Of a DNA stretch of 64,000 bases, positions 11,457 through 20,297 are shown piece by piece (position 1 is the first letter of the stretch; each line of letters begins with the position of its first letter). This stretch comes from Sediminibacterium ginsengisoli. Its GTDB lineage: Bacteria; Bacteroidota; Bacteroidia; Chitinophagales; Chitinophagaceae. The notes under the pieces are model-generated. The model did no database searches, was not told the origin of the DNA, and saw only the letters and a program-made list of their open reading frames with translations. The stretch lies in NCBI RefSeq assembly GCF_900167075.1, contig NZ_FUWH01000010.1:1-64000 (forward strand), read 5' to 3'. The position numbers were made by a program, and so were the translations under genes.

Positions 11457-11722
11457 GAAGTGAAACCGGGTGAGGGAGCACTGCGTTCGGGGTGAGGGAG
11501 CAATGCGTTCGGGGTGAGGGGCACCGCGTTTGGGGTGAGGGGGCACTGCGTGCCGGTGAGGGGCTGCGCCTTGTGAGGGGGAGTGAGGAAGGAGAGTTTG
11601 TTTTGAAGGTGAAGACGCTTGAATATTTACACACTTAATGGGATAGTCCCGGTTTCGGCTCTCCTTCCTCACTCCCCCTCACCGGCACGCAGTGCCCCCT
11701 CACTTCGCCCTCACCCAAACGC
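11457..11722. repeat. GC-rich 22-bp repeat array with long inverted repeat
   Basis: From about 11467 to 11580, units of about 22 bp based on GGGTGAGGGAGCACTGCGTT repeat with changes. A 62-nt spacer (about 11597-11658) separates this from the reverse complement: GAGTGAGGAAGGAGAG at 11581-11596 pairs with CTCTCCTTCCTCACTC at 11659-11674, and the pairing then continues through CCCTCACCGGCACGCAGTGCCC. The right arm lacks an 18-nt segment present on the left. The tract fills the 467-bp space between the divergent permease and sdh genes and shares the GTGAGGG core and 22-bp period with the array at 1-190. The rest of the gap up to sdhC holds only the probable sdh promoter. Confidence 0.88.
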
Positions 11723-11829
11723 AATTCCCCCGCAATCTTCAACACTAACCTCCACGCCAGCAGACGCTTATGCACATCATCAAGTCACAGTAATGTAAAA
11801 AAAATTTTAGGTAGCATCCGATTCAATCT

Positions 11830-11837
11830 TACTTTTG
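11830..11837 (+). promoter_or_regulatory. Probable -7 box of the sdh operon
   Basis: TACTTTTG fits TAnnTTTG and lies 29 bp before the sdhC ATG. The -33 area about 20 bp upstream reads ATTTTAGG, a weak TTTG equivalent. Confidence 0.45.
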
Positions 11838-11866
11838 CAGCGATTACTTAAACACAAACTTGCAAT

Positions 11867-12565
11867 ATGACCTGGAAACAAGTCTTCACTTCATCGGTTG
11901 GAAAGAAACTGGTTATGGGTTTTACCGGTATATTCCTGATCCTTTTCCTTATTGTGCACGTTGGTCTGAATGCCTGTATCTGGGCGGGAGATAATGGCGA
12001 AATGTTTAACAAGGCGGCCCACTTTATGGGCGCTACAGTAGTTCCCAGGGTATTGGAAATCGGTCTGTTCGCAGGTTTCTTTCTGCATATCATACAGGGT
12101 TATATGCTTGCGGCCCAGAATAAAGCCAAACGTCCGGTAGGTTATGCCGTAAATTACGGTAACCGCGGAAGTAAATGGTACAGCCGTAGCATGGGCATCC
12201 TTGGATCATTGATCCTGTTGTTCCTGATCATGCACGTATACCATTTCTGGACTCCGAGCAGGCTCGGTGGTATCGGTAATGTACACGAGCTGGCAGCTGT
12301 TGAGTATAACGGCAGGGAATATCATAACCTTTTCCTCGAAATGAAAATGGTATTTGAAAGTCCTGTTGTAGTGATACTATATATTGTAGCATGCATTTCG
12401 CTCGCCTATCACCTGGCGCATGGTTTCCAGAGTGCGTTCAGAACCATCGGCGTTCACAATAAAAGATACAATATGATGCTTACTGCGCTGGGTAATGGTT
12501 TCGCGATCATTGTTCCGCTGGCTTTTGCCATGATGCCTGTAAGTTTTTACCTGGGTTGGGTGTAA
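11867..12565 (+). CDS. sdhC: Succinate dehydrogenase cytochrome b subunit
   Basis: The 232-residue membrane anchor of complex II. Five hydrophobic segments are visible: VMGFTGIFLILFLIVHVGL, the ARVLEIGLFAGFFLHIIQGY-like helix after residue 55, ILGSLILLFLIMHVYHFW, VVVILYIVACISLAYHLAHG and the last one (FAIIVPLAFAMMPVSFYLGW). Histidines inside them (IVHVGLNA, FFLHIIQG, LIMHVYHFW, YHLAHGFQS) fit the two b-type haems of the B-type enzyme with a single anchor. It leads the operon sdhC-sdhA-sdhB and passes electrons from the FeS subunit to menaquinone. Confidence 0.95.
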   Translation: MTWKQVFTSSVGKKLVMGFTGIFLILFLIVHVGLNACIWAGDNGEMFNKAAHFMGATVVPRVLEIGLFAGFFLHIIQGYMLAAQNKAKRPVGYAVNYGNRGSKWYSRSMGILGSLILLFLIMHVYHFWTPSRLGGIGNVHELAAVEYNGREYHNLFLEMKMVFESPVVVILYIVACISLAYHLAHGFQSAFRTIGVHNKRYNMMLTALGNGFAIIVPLAFAMMPVSFYLGWV

Positions 12566-12651
12566 ATGAATATACCGAGAGACGCGTTTTAATATCAGCC
12601 CGACTGCCCAGGGCAGCGGGGAATCAAACACAAAATTACAAACCGTAGCAT

Positions 12652-14625
12652 ATGCTAGATGCGAAAATTCCTGCCGGACCTTTAGACGACAAATGGAATG
12701 ATTACAAAGGACATTGTAAGCTGGTAAATCCGGCCAATAAACGTAAGCTGGAAATAATCATTGTAGGTACCGGGCTTGCCGGCGCCTCGGCCGCGGCTTC
12801 CCTCGGGGAGATGGGCTACAAGGTAAAAGCATTCTGCTTCCAGGATTCTCCGCGCAGGGCGCACTCTATCGCGGCCCAGGGTGGTATCAACGCAGCAAAG
12901 AACTACCAGAACGACGGCGACAGTGTTTTCCGTCTGTTCTACGATACTATTAAAGGAGGTGACTACCGCGCACGTGAAAGTAATGTACACCGTCTTGCAG
13001 AAGTAAGCGCCAATATTATAGATCAGTGTGTGGCACAGGGTGTTCCTTTTGCACGCGAATATGGCGGTCTGCTCAGTAACCGTTCATTCGGTGGTACACA
13101 GGTACAACGTACTTTCTACGCTGCCGGACAAACCGGTCAGCAGCTCCTCATCGGTGCATACCAGGCCCTTGAAAGGCAGGTAGCACTGGGTAATGTAAAA
13201 ATGTACAGTCGCCACGAAATGCTGGAGATTGTAAAAATAGACGGCAAGGCCCGCGGCATTATTGCACGTGATCTCGTAAAAGGCACATTGGAAAGACACT
13301 TCGGCCATGCAGTATTGCTTTGCTCGGGCGGTTACGGTAACGTATTCTACCTGTCAACCAACGCCATGGGCAGCAACGTGACGGCAGCCTGGAAAGCACA
13401 CAGGCAGGGCGCAGTATTTGCGAACCCATGTTTCACACAGATCCACCCCACCTGTATCCCGGTGAGTGGCGATCACCAGTCGAAGCTGACCCTGATGTCT
13501 GAATCGCTCCGTAACGACGGAAGGATCTGGGTGCCGAAACAAAAAGGCGATACCCGCAAAGCAAGCGATATCCCAGAAGAAGAAAGAGATTATTACCTGG
13601 AAAGAAGATACCCGGCTTTCGGTAACCTGGTACCACGCGATGTGGCATCGAGGGCGGCGAAGGAAAGATGCGACGAAGGTTATGGTGTAGGTTCATCCAA
13701 GCAGGCCGTATACCTCGATTTCGCGGCAGCCATCGAACGTTATGGCCGTACGGAAGCGAACAAACAAGGTAAGGATCATGCTTCTCTTGACGAGATCATT
13801 GCCATGGGTAAAGAAGTAGTGAAAGAGAAATACGGTAACCTTTTCGATATGTATGAAAAGATCACCGGCGAGAATCCATACGAAGTACCGATGCGTATTT
13901 ATCCGGCCGTACACTATACCATGGGCGGCTTATGGGTAGATTACGAACTGCAGACGACCGTTCCGGGATTATATGCCCTGGGTGAAGCCAACTTCAGTGA
14001 TCACGGTGCTAACCGCCTTGGCGCATCGGCACTGATGCAGGGACTGGCAGACGGTTATTTCGTGATCCCTTATACCATCGGTAATTACCTGGCGGATGAG
14101 ATCTACAGTAAAGCCGTGTCAACAGACCACGAAGCATTTGCAGCAGCGGAGAAATCAGTTTCAGACCGCATCAACCAGCTGATGAATATCAAAGGAAAAC
14201 AATCGGTAGAGAGCTTCCATAAAAGACTTGGAAAGATCATGTGGGATAAATGCGGCATGGCGCGTAATGCACAGGGGCTGCAGGAAGCGATCACAGAGAT
14301 CCAGGCATTGAAAAAAGAATTCTGGAGTGATCTGAAAGTACCCGGCGAAGTGAACGAAATGAACCCTGAACTGGATAAAGCGAACCGTGTGGCAGACTTC
14401 ATCGAGCTGGGCGAACTGATGTGCAAGGACGCACTCAACCGCAACGAAAGCTGTGGTGGTCACTTCCGTGAAGAATACCAGACAGAAGACGGTGAAGCAC
14501 TGCGTGACGATGCAAACTACATGTATGTAGGTGCATGGGAATATGCGGGCGACAGCAACTGGACACTTCACAAGGAAGTGCTGAACTATGAAGTGATCAA
14601 ACCAACACAAAGGAATTACAAATAA
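12652..14625 (+). CDS. sdhA: Succinate dehydrogenase/fumarate reductase flavoprotein subunit
   Basis: The 657-residue catalytic subunit. The dinucleotide fold [20 protein letters not shown] lies near residue 35. The covalent-FAD histidine is in [19 protein letters not shown]. The substrate-site histidine is in [14 protein letters not shown], and the arginine-bearing AMGSN and [14 protein letters not shown] regions are present. SdhA oxidises succinate to fumarate, or works in reverse, on the cytoplasmic side. It lies 86 bp after sdhC and 42 bp before sdhB. The sequence is of the long non-classical type shared by Bacteroidota and epsilonproteobacterial fumarate reductases. Confidence 0.97.
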   Translation: MLDAKIPAGPLDDKWNDYKGHCKLVNPANKRKLEIIIVGTGLAGASAAASLGEMGYKVKAFCFQDSPRRAHSIAAQGGINAAKNYQNDGDSVFRLFYDTIKGGDYRARESNVHRLAEVSANIIDQCVAQGVPFAREYGGLLSNRSFGGTQVQRTFYAAGQTGQQLLIGAYQALERQVALGNVKMYSRHEMLEIVKIDGKARGIIARDLVKGTLERHFGHAVLLCSGGYGNVFYLSTNAMGSNVTAAWKAHRQGAVFANPCFTQIHPTCIPVSGDHQSKLTLMSESLRNDGRIWVPKQKGDTRKASDIPEEERDYYLERRYPAFGNLVPRDVASRAAKERCDEGYGVGSSKQAVYLDFAAAIERYGRTEANKQGKDHASLDEIIAMGKEVVKEKYGNLFDMYEKITGENPYEVPMRIYPAVHYTMGGLWVDYELQTTVPGLYALGEANFSDHGANRLGASALMQGLADGYFVIPYTIGNYLADEIYSKAVSTDHEAFAAAEKSVSDRINQLMNIKGKQSVESFHKRLGKIMWDKCGMARNAQGLQEAITEIQALKKEFWSDLKVPGEVNEMNPELDKANRVADFIELGELMCKDALNRNESCGGHFREEYQTEDGEALRDDANYMYVGAWEYAGDSNWTLHKEVLNYEVIKPTQRNYK

Positions 14626-14667
14626 GTAACGGACAGCCGCATTAATAAACTGACTAATTTTTTATAC

Positions 14668-15429
14668 ATGGAACATTATACTATGAACCTGAACCTGAAG
14701 GTCTGGAGGCAGAAGAACAACAGCTCTAAAGGTGCATTTAAATTATACAGGGTGGAGAACATTTCATCAGAAATGAGTTTCCTCGAAATGTTCGACGTGC
14801 TGAATGAGCAACTGATCCACGATGGCGAAGAGCCCATCGCATTCGATCACGATTGCCGTGAAGGTATCTGCGGAACCTGCTCCATGTATATCAACGGAAA
14901 ACCGCACGGACCATGGCAGGCGAATACAACCTGTCAGCTGCACATGCGTGCCTTTAAAGATGGCGATACTATTGTGGTAGAACCATGGCGTGCAGGCGCA
15001 TTCCCGGTGATCAAGGATCTGATGGTAGACCGCAGCGCGTTCGACCGTATCATCCAGGCCGGCGGTTATATCAGCGTAAATACCGGTAATGCGGTAGATG
15101 GTAACGCACTGCCGATTGCCAAAGACAAGGCAGATGAATCTTTTGCAGCGGCGATGTGTATCGGTTGCGGTGCCTGTGTTGCAGCATGTAAAAACAGTTC
15201 TGCTATGCTGTTCCTGAGTGCAAAGGTTTCACACCTGGCCTTACTGCCACAGGGTGAGCCGGAGCGCAAGTCGCGTGTGATGAATATGGTGGCCCAGATG
15301 GATAAGGAAGGATTCGGATCATGTACCAATACCGGCGCATGTGAAGCAACCTGCCCTAAAGAGATCTCCCTCACCCATATTGCACGCCTCAACAAAGAGT
15401 ATATCTTTGCAGGTGTGACAGAAAAATAA
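14668..15429 (+). CDS. sdhB: Succinate dehydrogenase iron-sulfur subunit
   Basis: A 253-residue protein with the [2Fe-2S] ligands in [19 protein letters not shown] and the later TTC. The C-terminal ferredoxin domain has [17 protein letters not shown] and [15 protein letters not shown] for the [4Fe-4S] and [3Fe-4S] clusters. It carries electrons between the SdhA flavin and SdhC. The ATG at 14668 is used; [10 protein letters not shown] five codons downstream is an alternative. A strong terminator follows the stop, marking the end of the operon. Confidence 0.96.
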   Translation: MEHYTMNLNLKVWRQKNNSSKGAFKLYRVENISSEMSFLEMFDVLNEQLIHDGEEPIAFDHDCREGICGTCSMYINGKPHGPWQANTTCQLHMRAFKDGDTIVVEPWRAGAFPVIKDLMVDRSAFDRIIQAGGYISVNTGNAVDGNALPIAKDKADESFAAAMCIGCGACVAACKNSSAMLFLSAKVSHLALLPQGEPERKSRVMNMVAQMDKEGFGSCTNTGACEATCPKEISLTHIARLNKEYIFAGVTEK

Positions 15430-15451
15430 GCACAGATCTTAAAAGATACAG

Positions 15452-15493
15452 GCCGCAGTTCATCAGTTATGCTGATAGAACTGCGGCTTTTTT
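15452..15493 (+). terminator. Terminator of the sdh operon
   Basis: The long stem GCCGCAGTTC with an inner ATCAG/CTGAT extension around TTATG closes at GAACTGCGGC and is followed by six T. Confidence 0.92.
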
Positions 15494-15505
15494 AATCCCT
15501 CTGTT

Positions 15506-16237
15506 TTGGCCAACAGTTATTTCCGTTTTAAACAGTTCAGCGTATCGCAGGATCACTGCGCCATGAAAGTGTGTACGGATGCATGCCTGTTCGGAGCCTG
15601 GCTGGCCGGAAAAACAACACGCCAGTCTATAGCAAAAGCGCTGGACATCGGCACTGGTACAGGTCTGCTAAGCCTCATGCTTGCGCAGCAGCACAGGGGC
15701 CTGCAGATCGATGCGGTAGAACTCGATACAGCGGCCGCAAACCAGGCAGCAGAAAATATCAAAGCTTCTCCGTGGCCTGAACAGATCCATGTGCATCCGG
15801 TCAGCATTCAGCAATACCCGGTTACAAACGATTATGATCTCGTCTTCTCCAATCCCCCTTTTTTTGAAAACGACCTGAAAAGTGCGAGTGACACACGGAA
15901 CCTGGCCCTGCACAGCGCGGCCTTATCGCTGGAAGAACTGGCAGAGATCGCAGTAGCACAACTTAAGCCCGACGGTCATTTCGCCGTACTTCTCCCCTGG
16001 CACCGCAATCCTTACTTCCGCGAACTGGCAGGTTCAAAAGGACTATTCCTGGTTGAGGAAACAAGGGTTAGACAAACACCAAAACATGATTTTTTCAGAA
16101 GCATGCTGCTCTTTTCCGCAACGCCGGCTGCTGAAGCTGTTCGCGAAACAGAGATCACGATCAAAGAAGGAACGCGATATACACCTGCATTCTGCGGGTT
16201 ACTCGATGCTTATTACCTGGATGTGAACCGTGCTTAA
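15506..16237 (+). CDS. trmN6: tRNA1(Val) A37 N6-methyltransferase (TrmN6/YfiC type)
   Basis: A 243-residue class I SAM methyltransferase. Motif I is ALDIGTGTGLLSLMLAQQ, the acidic strand end is VELD, and the catalytic adenine-methylase motif is FSNPPFF. The N-terminal FRFKQFSVSQDHCAMKVCTDACLFGAW block is characteristic of the TrmN6 family. The start is a TTG at 15506 (MANSYFRFKQF); no ATG or GTG lies upstream before the sdh terminator, and the next ATG would remove the family-specific N-terminus. The 3' end overlaps the convergent saccharopine-dehydrogenase-like gene by 4 bp, with shared stop codons. Confidence 0.88.
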   Translation: MANSYFRFKQFSVSQDHCAMKVCTDACLFGAWLAGKTTRQSIAKALDIGTGTGLLSLMLAQQHRGLQIDAVELDTAAANQAAENIKASPWPEQIHVHPVSIQQYPVTNDYDLVFSNPPFFENDLKSASDTRNLALHSAALSLEELAEIAVAQLKPDGHFAVLLPWHRNPYFRELAGSKGLFLVEETRVRQTPKHDFFRSMLLFSATPAAEAVRETEITIKEGTRYTPAFCGLLDAYYLDVNRA

Positions 16238-17433
16238 TGAGCTGCGTAATCCTTCAGGTAATCGAAATGTGAAGTCAGGCGGCCTTTCTCCAGGATGGTT
16301 GCTTTCTCAATGATCTCACTGCCACCCTTGCGGATATCATCGAGCACATATTTGATCAGCTGTTCGCCGAAATACTTGCTGGCATCGCGCGGTAATTCGT
16401 TGGGAAGGTTTCCTACAGCCATGATGTCTACGCTGCCGCTGATATAAGGAGCGGTCTGTTCACCGGTCTGTTTGTTCACACCATACACCGGATCATCGAT
16501 AGTGGCATCGCCCAGGTTACAGGGAACGCTGCCGCCTTTATCATCTGTGATATCCGCAATGGTCTGGATACGGAAATCTTCTCTGTTCAGGTCTTCCATG
16601 CTGAACAGGCGCGGGATATTGTGATCCCAGTAAATACCGTTCATGAGGATATCTGTGTGTGCGCAGTATTGCGCGAAGATGTTCTCGTATTGTTCCGGGT
16701 TGGCATGGAAATCAGAGCGCGAATAAGCACCTGTTTCTTTATGACGATAAAGATCGTTGCCCTTGAGATGCACATACACAGGATAATCGAAATCCCGGTG
16801 CAGGTAGTCTTCCGGTTCCACTTCCTGGATATCTACCAGGTTCATGATCTCCAGTATCCCGTGCGCTACTCTCCCGCTGCCGGTTACCGCAATCTTGACG
16901 GGAGGCAGCTTCAATCCGAAATAAGTATGGATCAGTTCGCGGTAATCTTTTACTTCACCCACACGCCCGAGGTGAAAAGCACCGGTACGGTTGCCATAGG
17001 CCATCAAGCCGTTATGAGCTCCCACAATACCCGCGAAGAACCCGAAACCGATGATCCGCTGGCCGTCTTTATGTTCAAGGCATTCGTAATCTGTAAGGGT
17101 GATGCCTTTGTCCATCATAGCGTGCAGCATTTCCTGGTTATAAGGCTGCTTTTTACGTGTATGGGAAAAGAACATGTATTTTTTGTCTGCCAGCAGGTTG
17201 GCTACCGGCACTTCCTTGATACCGAGCAGCAGGTTACATGCAGAAAGATCAGCCGTTACTTCAATGCCTGCCTGGCGGTATTCGTCGTCTGTAAAACAGC
17301 GGCCGGGCGATGTCTGAACCAGGATCTGAATATCAGGAAAGTTTTTCACGAGCCATTTGCACTGTCCGGGCGTAAGTGCCACACGGTTATCCGGCGGAGT
17401 TTTTCCTTCATTTATAAGTCCTATAACAAGCAT
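16234..17433 (-). CDS. NAD(P)-dependent saccharopine dehydrogenase/alanine dehydrogenase-like enzyme
   Basis: A 399-residue protein starting MLVIGLINEGKTPPDNRVALTP at 17433. The N-terminal half matches the AlaDh/PNT N-terminal domain, as in lysine-forming saccharopine dehydrogenase (Lys1) and the LOR half of AASS: RVALTP, KEVPVANLL, YMFFSHTRKKQPYNQEML. The Rossmann motif reads VTGSGRVAHGILEIM. Further conserved segments are MNGIYWDHNIPRLFS and IADITDDKGGSVPCNLGDATIDDP. The substrate may be saccharopine or a related imino acid in lysine metabolism; this is inferred from the family and not shown here. It is monocistronic by position, convergent with trmN6 and divergent from hscB. Confidence 0.82.
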   Translation of the reverse strand: MLVIGLINEGKTPPDNRVALTPGQCKWLVKNFPDIQILVQTSPGRCFTDDEYRQAGIEVTADLSACNLLLGIKEVPVANLLADKKYMFFSHTRKKQPYNQEMLHAMMDKGITLTDYECLEHKDGQRIIGFGFFAGIVGAHNGLMAYGNRTGAFHLGRVGEVKDYRELIHTYFGLKLPPVKIAVTGSGRVAHGILEIMNLVDIQEVEPEDYLHRDFDYPVYVHLKGNDLYRHKETGAYSRSDFHANPEQYENIFAQYCAHTDILMNGIYWDHNIPRLFSMEDLNREDFRIQTIADITDDKGGSVPCNLGDATIDDPVYGVNKQTGEQTAPYISGSVDIMAVGNLPNELPRDASKYFGEQLIKYVLDDIRKGGSEIIEKATILEKGRLTSHFDYLKDYAAH

Positions 17434-17540
17434 TGATCTATTTTTGTGGCCGCAAGATACTAAAGAAGGCCGGGCAAAAGGCTCAGATTCATCAATTTGT
17501 GCGTTTTTTTGCCGGTTTTCCTCCAATATCAGCTGTTATT

Positions 17541-18020
17541 ATGAGATATTTTGAATTGTTCAACATACCGGTAAGCCTGCAGGTGGATCAGAAGCTGTTA
17601 TCGGCCCGTTATTTTACGTTGCAGCGCCAGTACCATCCGGATCTTTTTGCGCGGTCGGCCCCGGAGGAGCAGGAAGCGGCGCTGGAGTTGACGTCGCTGA
17701 TCAACCAGGCATTCAAAACACTGAAATCACCCGATGATACGATCCGATATGTGCTGAAAGAAAAAGGGTTACTGCAGGAGGAAGAGAAATACCAGCTCTC
17801 GCCGGATTTCCTGATGGAAATGATGGAACTGAATGAACAGCTGGAAGAAAATGAAGATGTAACCGCGGCAACAGACCGCATTCAAAAAGAGATCTATGAG
17901 CCTGTTAAAACGATTATTGCAGATTATCAGGAAAGTGTTACTACCGAAGAAGAGTTGTTGCAGGTAAAAGAATACTATTTCCGGAAGAAATACCTGGATC
18001 GTATCGGGAAGCAGCATTAA
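17541..18020 (+). CDS. hscB: Fe-S assembly co-chaperone HscB
   Basis: A 159-residue protein starting at 17541 (MRYFELFNIPVSLQVDQK). The N-terminal J domain contains the HPD triad at residues 32-34 (RQYHPDLF), and the C-terminal three-helix domain (LMEMMELNEQLEE onward) is the IscU-binding module. HscB stimulates the HscA ATPase and delivers the scaffold IscU. The gene stands alone here, with 107 bp to the divergent dehydrogenase and tRNA-Leu 60 bp downstream. Confidence 0.92.
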   Translation: MRYFELFNIPVSLQVDQKLLSARYFTLQRQYHPDLFARSAPEEQEAALELTSLINQAFKTLKSPDDTIRYVLKEKGLLQEEEKYQLSPDFLMEMMELNEQLEENEDVTAATDRIQKEIYEPVKTIIADYQESVTTEEELLQVKEYYFRKKYLDRIGKQH

Positions 18021-18080
18021 AAAAACTGAAGGTAAAGTATCATTATTGCCGCTGATGCAGTAATATTGCAGCCCACTTGA

Positions 18081-18164
18081 GCCCAGATGGCGGAACTGGT
18101 AGACGCGCTAGACTCAAAATCTTGTTCTCGCAAGGGAGTGCAGGTTCGATTCCTGTTCTGGGCA
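18081..18164 (+). tRNA. tRNA-Leu (CAA)
   Basis: The acceptor strands GCCCAGA and TCTGGGC pair fully. The anticodon loop CTCAAAA gives CAA. A long variable arm (TTCTCGCAAGGGAG) marks a class II tRNA, and the T arm is CAGGTTCGATTCCTG. CCA is not encoded. One U-U mismatch is seen in the anticodon stem. The 3' part of this gene is duplicated at 18295-18343 and the accessory island starts here. Confidence 0.94.
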
Positions 18165-18253
18165 CAATTCAAATGAAGCAGTTACACATGGGTGTAATTG
18201 CTTTTTTTGTGTACGTAACTCGAACCCAACATGAGGTTACAGCATTCGCGAAA

Positions 18254-18286
18254 AGCTTTTGGAAAGTTTAAAACTTTCCAAAAGCT
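18254..18286 (+). repeat. 33-bp palindrome, copy 1
   Basis: The left arm AGCTTTTGGAAAGTTT, one centre base A and the exact reverse complement. 5' flank ATTCGCGAAA, 3' flank GGTCTCA. Confidence 0.95.
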
Positions 18287-18294
18287 GGTCTCAT

Positions 18295-18343
18295 AAAATC
18301 TTGCGCTCGCAAGGGAGTGCAGGTTCGAGTCCTGTTCTGGGCA
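18295..18343 (+). other. Partial tRNA-Leu copy (3' half only)
   Basis: The variable arm, T arm and 3' acceptor strand of tRNA-Leu are repeated with a few changes (GCGCTCGCAAGGGAG, CAGGTTCGAGTCCTG, TTCTGGGCA). The 5' half is replaced by the first palindrome, so it cannot form a tRNA. It resembles an attachment-site remnant, but no integrase is present in the window. Confidence 0.85.
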
Positions 18344-18432
18344 TTTTTCAAGAAAGCAGTCACACATGGTGTAATTGCTTTCTTGTGCGCGGAAGGAACT
18401 CAAACCCACTGAGAATTGCGCCATTCGCGGCC

Positions 18433-18465
18433 AGCTTTTGGAAAGTTTTAAACTTTCCAAAAGCT
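18433..18465 (+). repeat. 33-bp palindrome, copy 2
   Basis: Perfect arms around a central T. Here the palindrome extends by GGCC on both sides to 41 bp (18429-18469). The 3' flank GGCCTCAC runs into the stop of the next gene. Confidence 0.95.
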
Positions 18466-18469
18466 GGCC

Positions 18470-18790
18470 TCACATTTCTGACTCATTTTTGTCAAAAAGT
18501 TTTACAACGTAGGGCAAGGAGGCCATTACGCCGCTGATTCCCGAAACTGTCAGGCTCAACAAAATTGCATCAATAATCTCCGGCTTGGTTGCGCCCAGTT
18601 GTTTGGCCATCGGTGCATGGAATTTTACAGCCGTGTCGTCACCCATAGCTGTTTTCATAGCTATATAGATAAGTTGCTTTGTTTTAGCATCAAGCCCCTC
18701 AGATGCGATCAACGATTGTATAAGTCCATCAAAAGCTTTGGCAACATCCGGGGCCTCTTTCATAAATAGTTCCATTGTATTACTTTCCAT
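18470..18790 (-). CDS. Carboxymuconolactone decarboxylase/AhpD-like protein without CxxC
   Basis: A 106-residue helical protein starting MESNTMELFMKEAPDVAKAF at 18790. The pattern LDAKTKQLIYIAMKTAMG, KFHAPMAKQLGATKPEIIDAILLS matches the CMD/AhpD fold. The redox pair CxxC found in AhpD is missing: the corresponding stretch reads GDDTAVKFHA. So it is not a peroxidase-type AhpD and its activity is unknown. The C-terminus lies directly against palindrome copy 2, so the gene end may have been set by that insertion. Confidence 0.75.
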   Translation of the reverse strand: MESNTMELFMKEAPDVAKAFDGLIQSLIASEGLDAKTKQLIYIAMKTAMGDDTAVKFHAPMAKQLGATKPEIIDAILLSLTVSGISGVMASLPYVVKLFDKNESEM

Positions 18791-19173
18791 CGTTTTTCTT
18801 TTGCGTTGTTTCCTCAAAAGTATATCTGTGCAACTGCCTGAAAGATGATCTTGTTATGCCCTAGCTATGACGTCTGTCATGACTTGCAGATAGTGAGCTG
18901 TAATACAAAAATTCCCCCTGCAGACACAAGGGATATGAGAAAAACGGTTATTATATCGTATAAACTGCGCGAATAGCTTTTGGAAAGTTCTAAACTTTTC
19001 AAAAGCTATGTCCAAGTGGAATCATTTCTCTTTATATAACTTATCAAAGAATACTTACGATACTCTTGATGATCGAATTGAACGATTACCTGCACATTTT
19101 CTATACTTAGTTAGAAAAAAATGAATTCAAAACGCATACCCAGGCGATAGAAATTGCACTGAAAATTGAACTA
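18791..19173. other. Non-coding gap with palindrome copy 3
   Basis: No convincing reading frame is visible. The tract is AT-rich and contains palindrome copy 3 at 18975-19007. The upstream part (18791-18960) holds nothing I can name apart from the probable leader of the CMD-like gene. Confidence 0.5.
18975..19007 (+). repeat. 33-bp palindrome, copy 3 (diverged)
   Basis: The left arm ends GTTC instead of GTTT, and the right arm has CTTTTC instead of CTTTCC. 5' flank TGCGCGAAT, 3' flank ATGTCC; this is the most diverged flank. Confidence 0.9.
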
Positions 19174-19512
19174 TCATTTTTTCCATTCGTCAACTCTGGC
19201 TTGAGTTACAATACTTCCACCCAGCTTTAAAACAAGTGTTTTAGTATATACAGGGTCGATATCTGAACCATAGTCCTCGACTACTTTATAGGCAATTACA
19301 GTATCAGTTTTAAAATCCGGAGAACCAAGCAAATTCAATATCTCAGCGGTAGTTTTACCTTTCAGGTTGTAATTGGCCAGCAGATCTTTTAACATCGCTT
19401 TACGCGCTGCAGGCGGGCCAAAATCCTCTTTTGTCGCCCATTTCTCTTTCTCATACTTTCTTTGACAAGAGAAAAGACAAACTAAACTAACTATCAAAAA
19501 AAATATCCGCAT
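19174..19512 (-). CDS. Small lipoprotein, BamE/SmpA-like
   Basis: A 112-residue protein with a lipoprotein signal peptide (MRIFFLIVSLVCLFSC, cysteine 16). The mature part has KGKTTAEILNLLGSPDFKTD, a pattern typical of the SmpA/BamE-like fold (a G-x-T..I...LG.P turn), followed by YKVVEDYG and LVLKLGGSIV strands. Many small lipoproteins of Bacteroidota share this fold without a role in outer-membrane assembly. It sits in the AT-rich island and could equally be an orphan immunity-type protein. The function is not known. Confidence 0.65.
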   Translation of the reverse strand: MRIFFLIVSLVCLFSCQRKYEKEKWATKEDFGPPAARKAMLKDLLANYNLKGKTTAEILNLLGSPDFKTDTVIAYKVVEDYGSDIDPVYTKTLVLKLGGSIVTQARVDEWKK

Positions 19513-19727
19513 TTACAGGTTTGACTTAAAAATATAACCAAACATTCAAAAAAACACTGAAAGTGGCACTGTTGTATCGGCAAAAGCCCGTGTTTACAGC
19601 ATTTCAGACACACGACGCATTGGTTTTCACTGCATATTAAGATTACCAGCCTTGTTGCCAAATACTGAAAACATACTTTGAAAAAGCACTGAAAATTCCA
19701 CTATTATTATCTGAATATTCACGTTGA

Positions 19728-20126
19728 TCAGGAGAACTCATAGACTTCATCAGTATGGCAGCAAAGGCCTTCACCCATAACTGATTTGCGTCTGTTAAAC
19801 AAAAATTTATTGAATGAGATTCTTTTTCCACTTATTGAGAGCGTATTTACAAAACCTTCGATTCTGCTTCCCTCTTGAATCTTGCCGTTATTAACATCAA
19901 CTAGTACAAAACGAAAGCCAGGTTCATTTTTAAGAAAATCCCACTTTATCAGCACAAGCTTTTCGTTTCCCGATGAAAATGCATACTTATCCTGCCACCC
20001 GCCATTCGCTATCTTGATAGTGTCAGAACCCAATATTTCTATTTCACACGTCCGATATGGAGAGCCCATTCTTATTTCGTCCGCATTTGTTATTTTAACT
20101 TCAATGTTACTTTGAAAAGAACTCAT
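19728..20126 (-). CDS. Hypothetical protein
   Basis: A 132-residue, probably cytoplasmic protein starting MSSFQSNIEVKITNADEIRM. It alternates short beta strands (RTCEIEIL, DTIKIANGGW, KLVLIKWDF, FRFVLVDVNNG) and ends CCHTDEVYEFS. There is no signal peptide, membrane segment or recognised family. The AT-rich codons match its neighbours in the island. Confidence 0.5.
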   Translation of the reverse strand: MSSFQSNIEVKITNADEIRMGSPYRTCEIEILGSDTIKIANGGWQDKYAFSSGNEKLVLIKWDFLKNEPGFRFVLVDVNNGKIQEGSRIEGFVNTLSISGKRISFNKFLFNRRKSVMGEGLCCHTDEVYEFS

Positions 20127-20297
20127 AGGCCGGTATAAATTTCAATTGCAGTTTGCAGGTATTGCAATTTAAGAAAGTAAATTACAATGATAGTTGCACT
20201 GAAGCAATTTCTTCATTTCCGTATAATACTCGAAGTTTGCACTGCAACTTACATCATCCCTCTTATTTTTACAGGGAGCTTAATTCAAAATACATCA

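Larger units (their letters stand above)
18116..18470 (+). repeat. Tandem duplication of tRNA-Leu 3' part plus palindrome
   Basis: Unit 1 (about 18116-18293) and unit 2 (about 18295-18470) each contain the tRNA-Leu 3' half, then a spacer with the shared GCAGT, ACACATGG, TGTAATTGCTTT and AACTCnAACCCA, then ATTCGCG, the 33-bp palindrome and GGYCTCA. The two units differ by scattered substitutions, so the duplication is not recent. Confidence 0.85.

Noticed and set aside
18295..18343. Second functional tRNA-Leu
   Set aside because: The 5' acceptor strand and D arm are missing.
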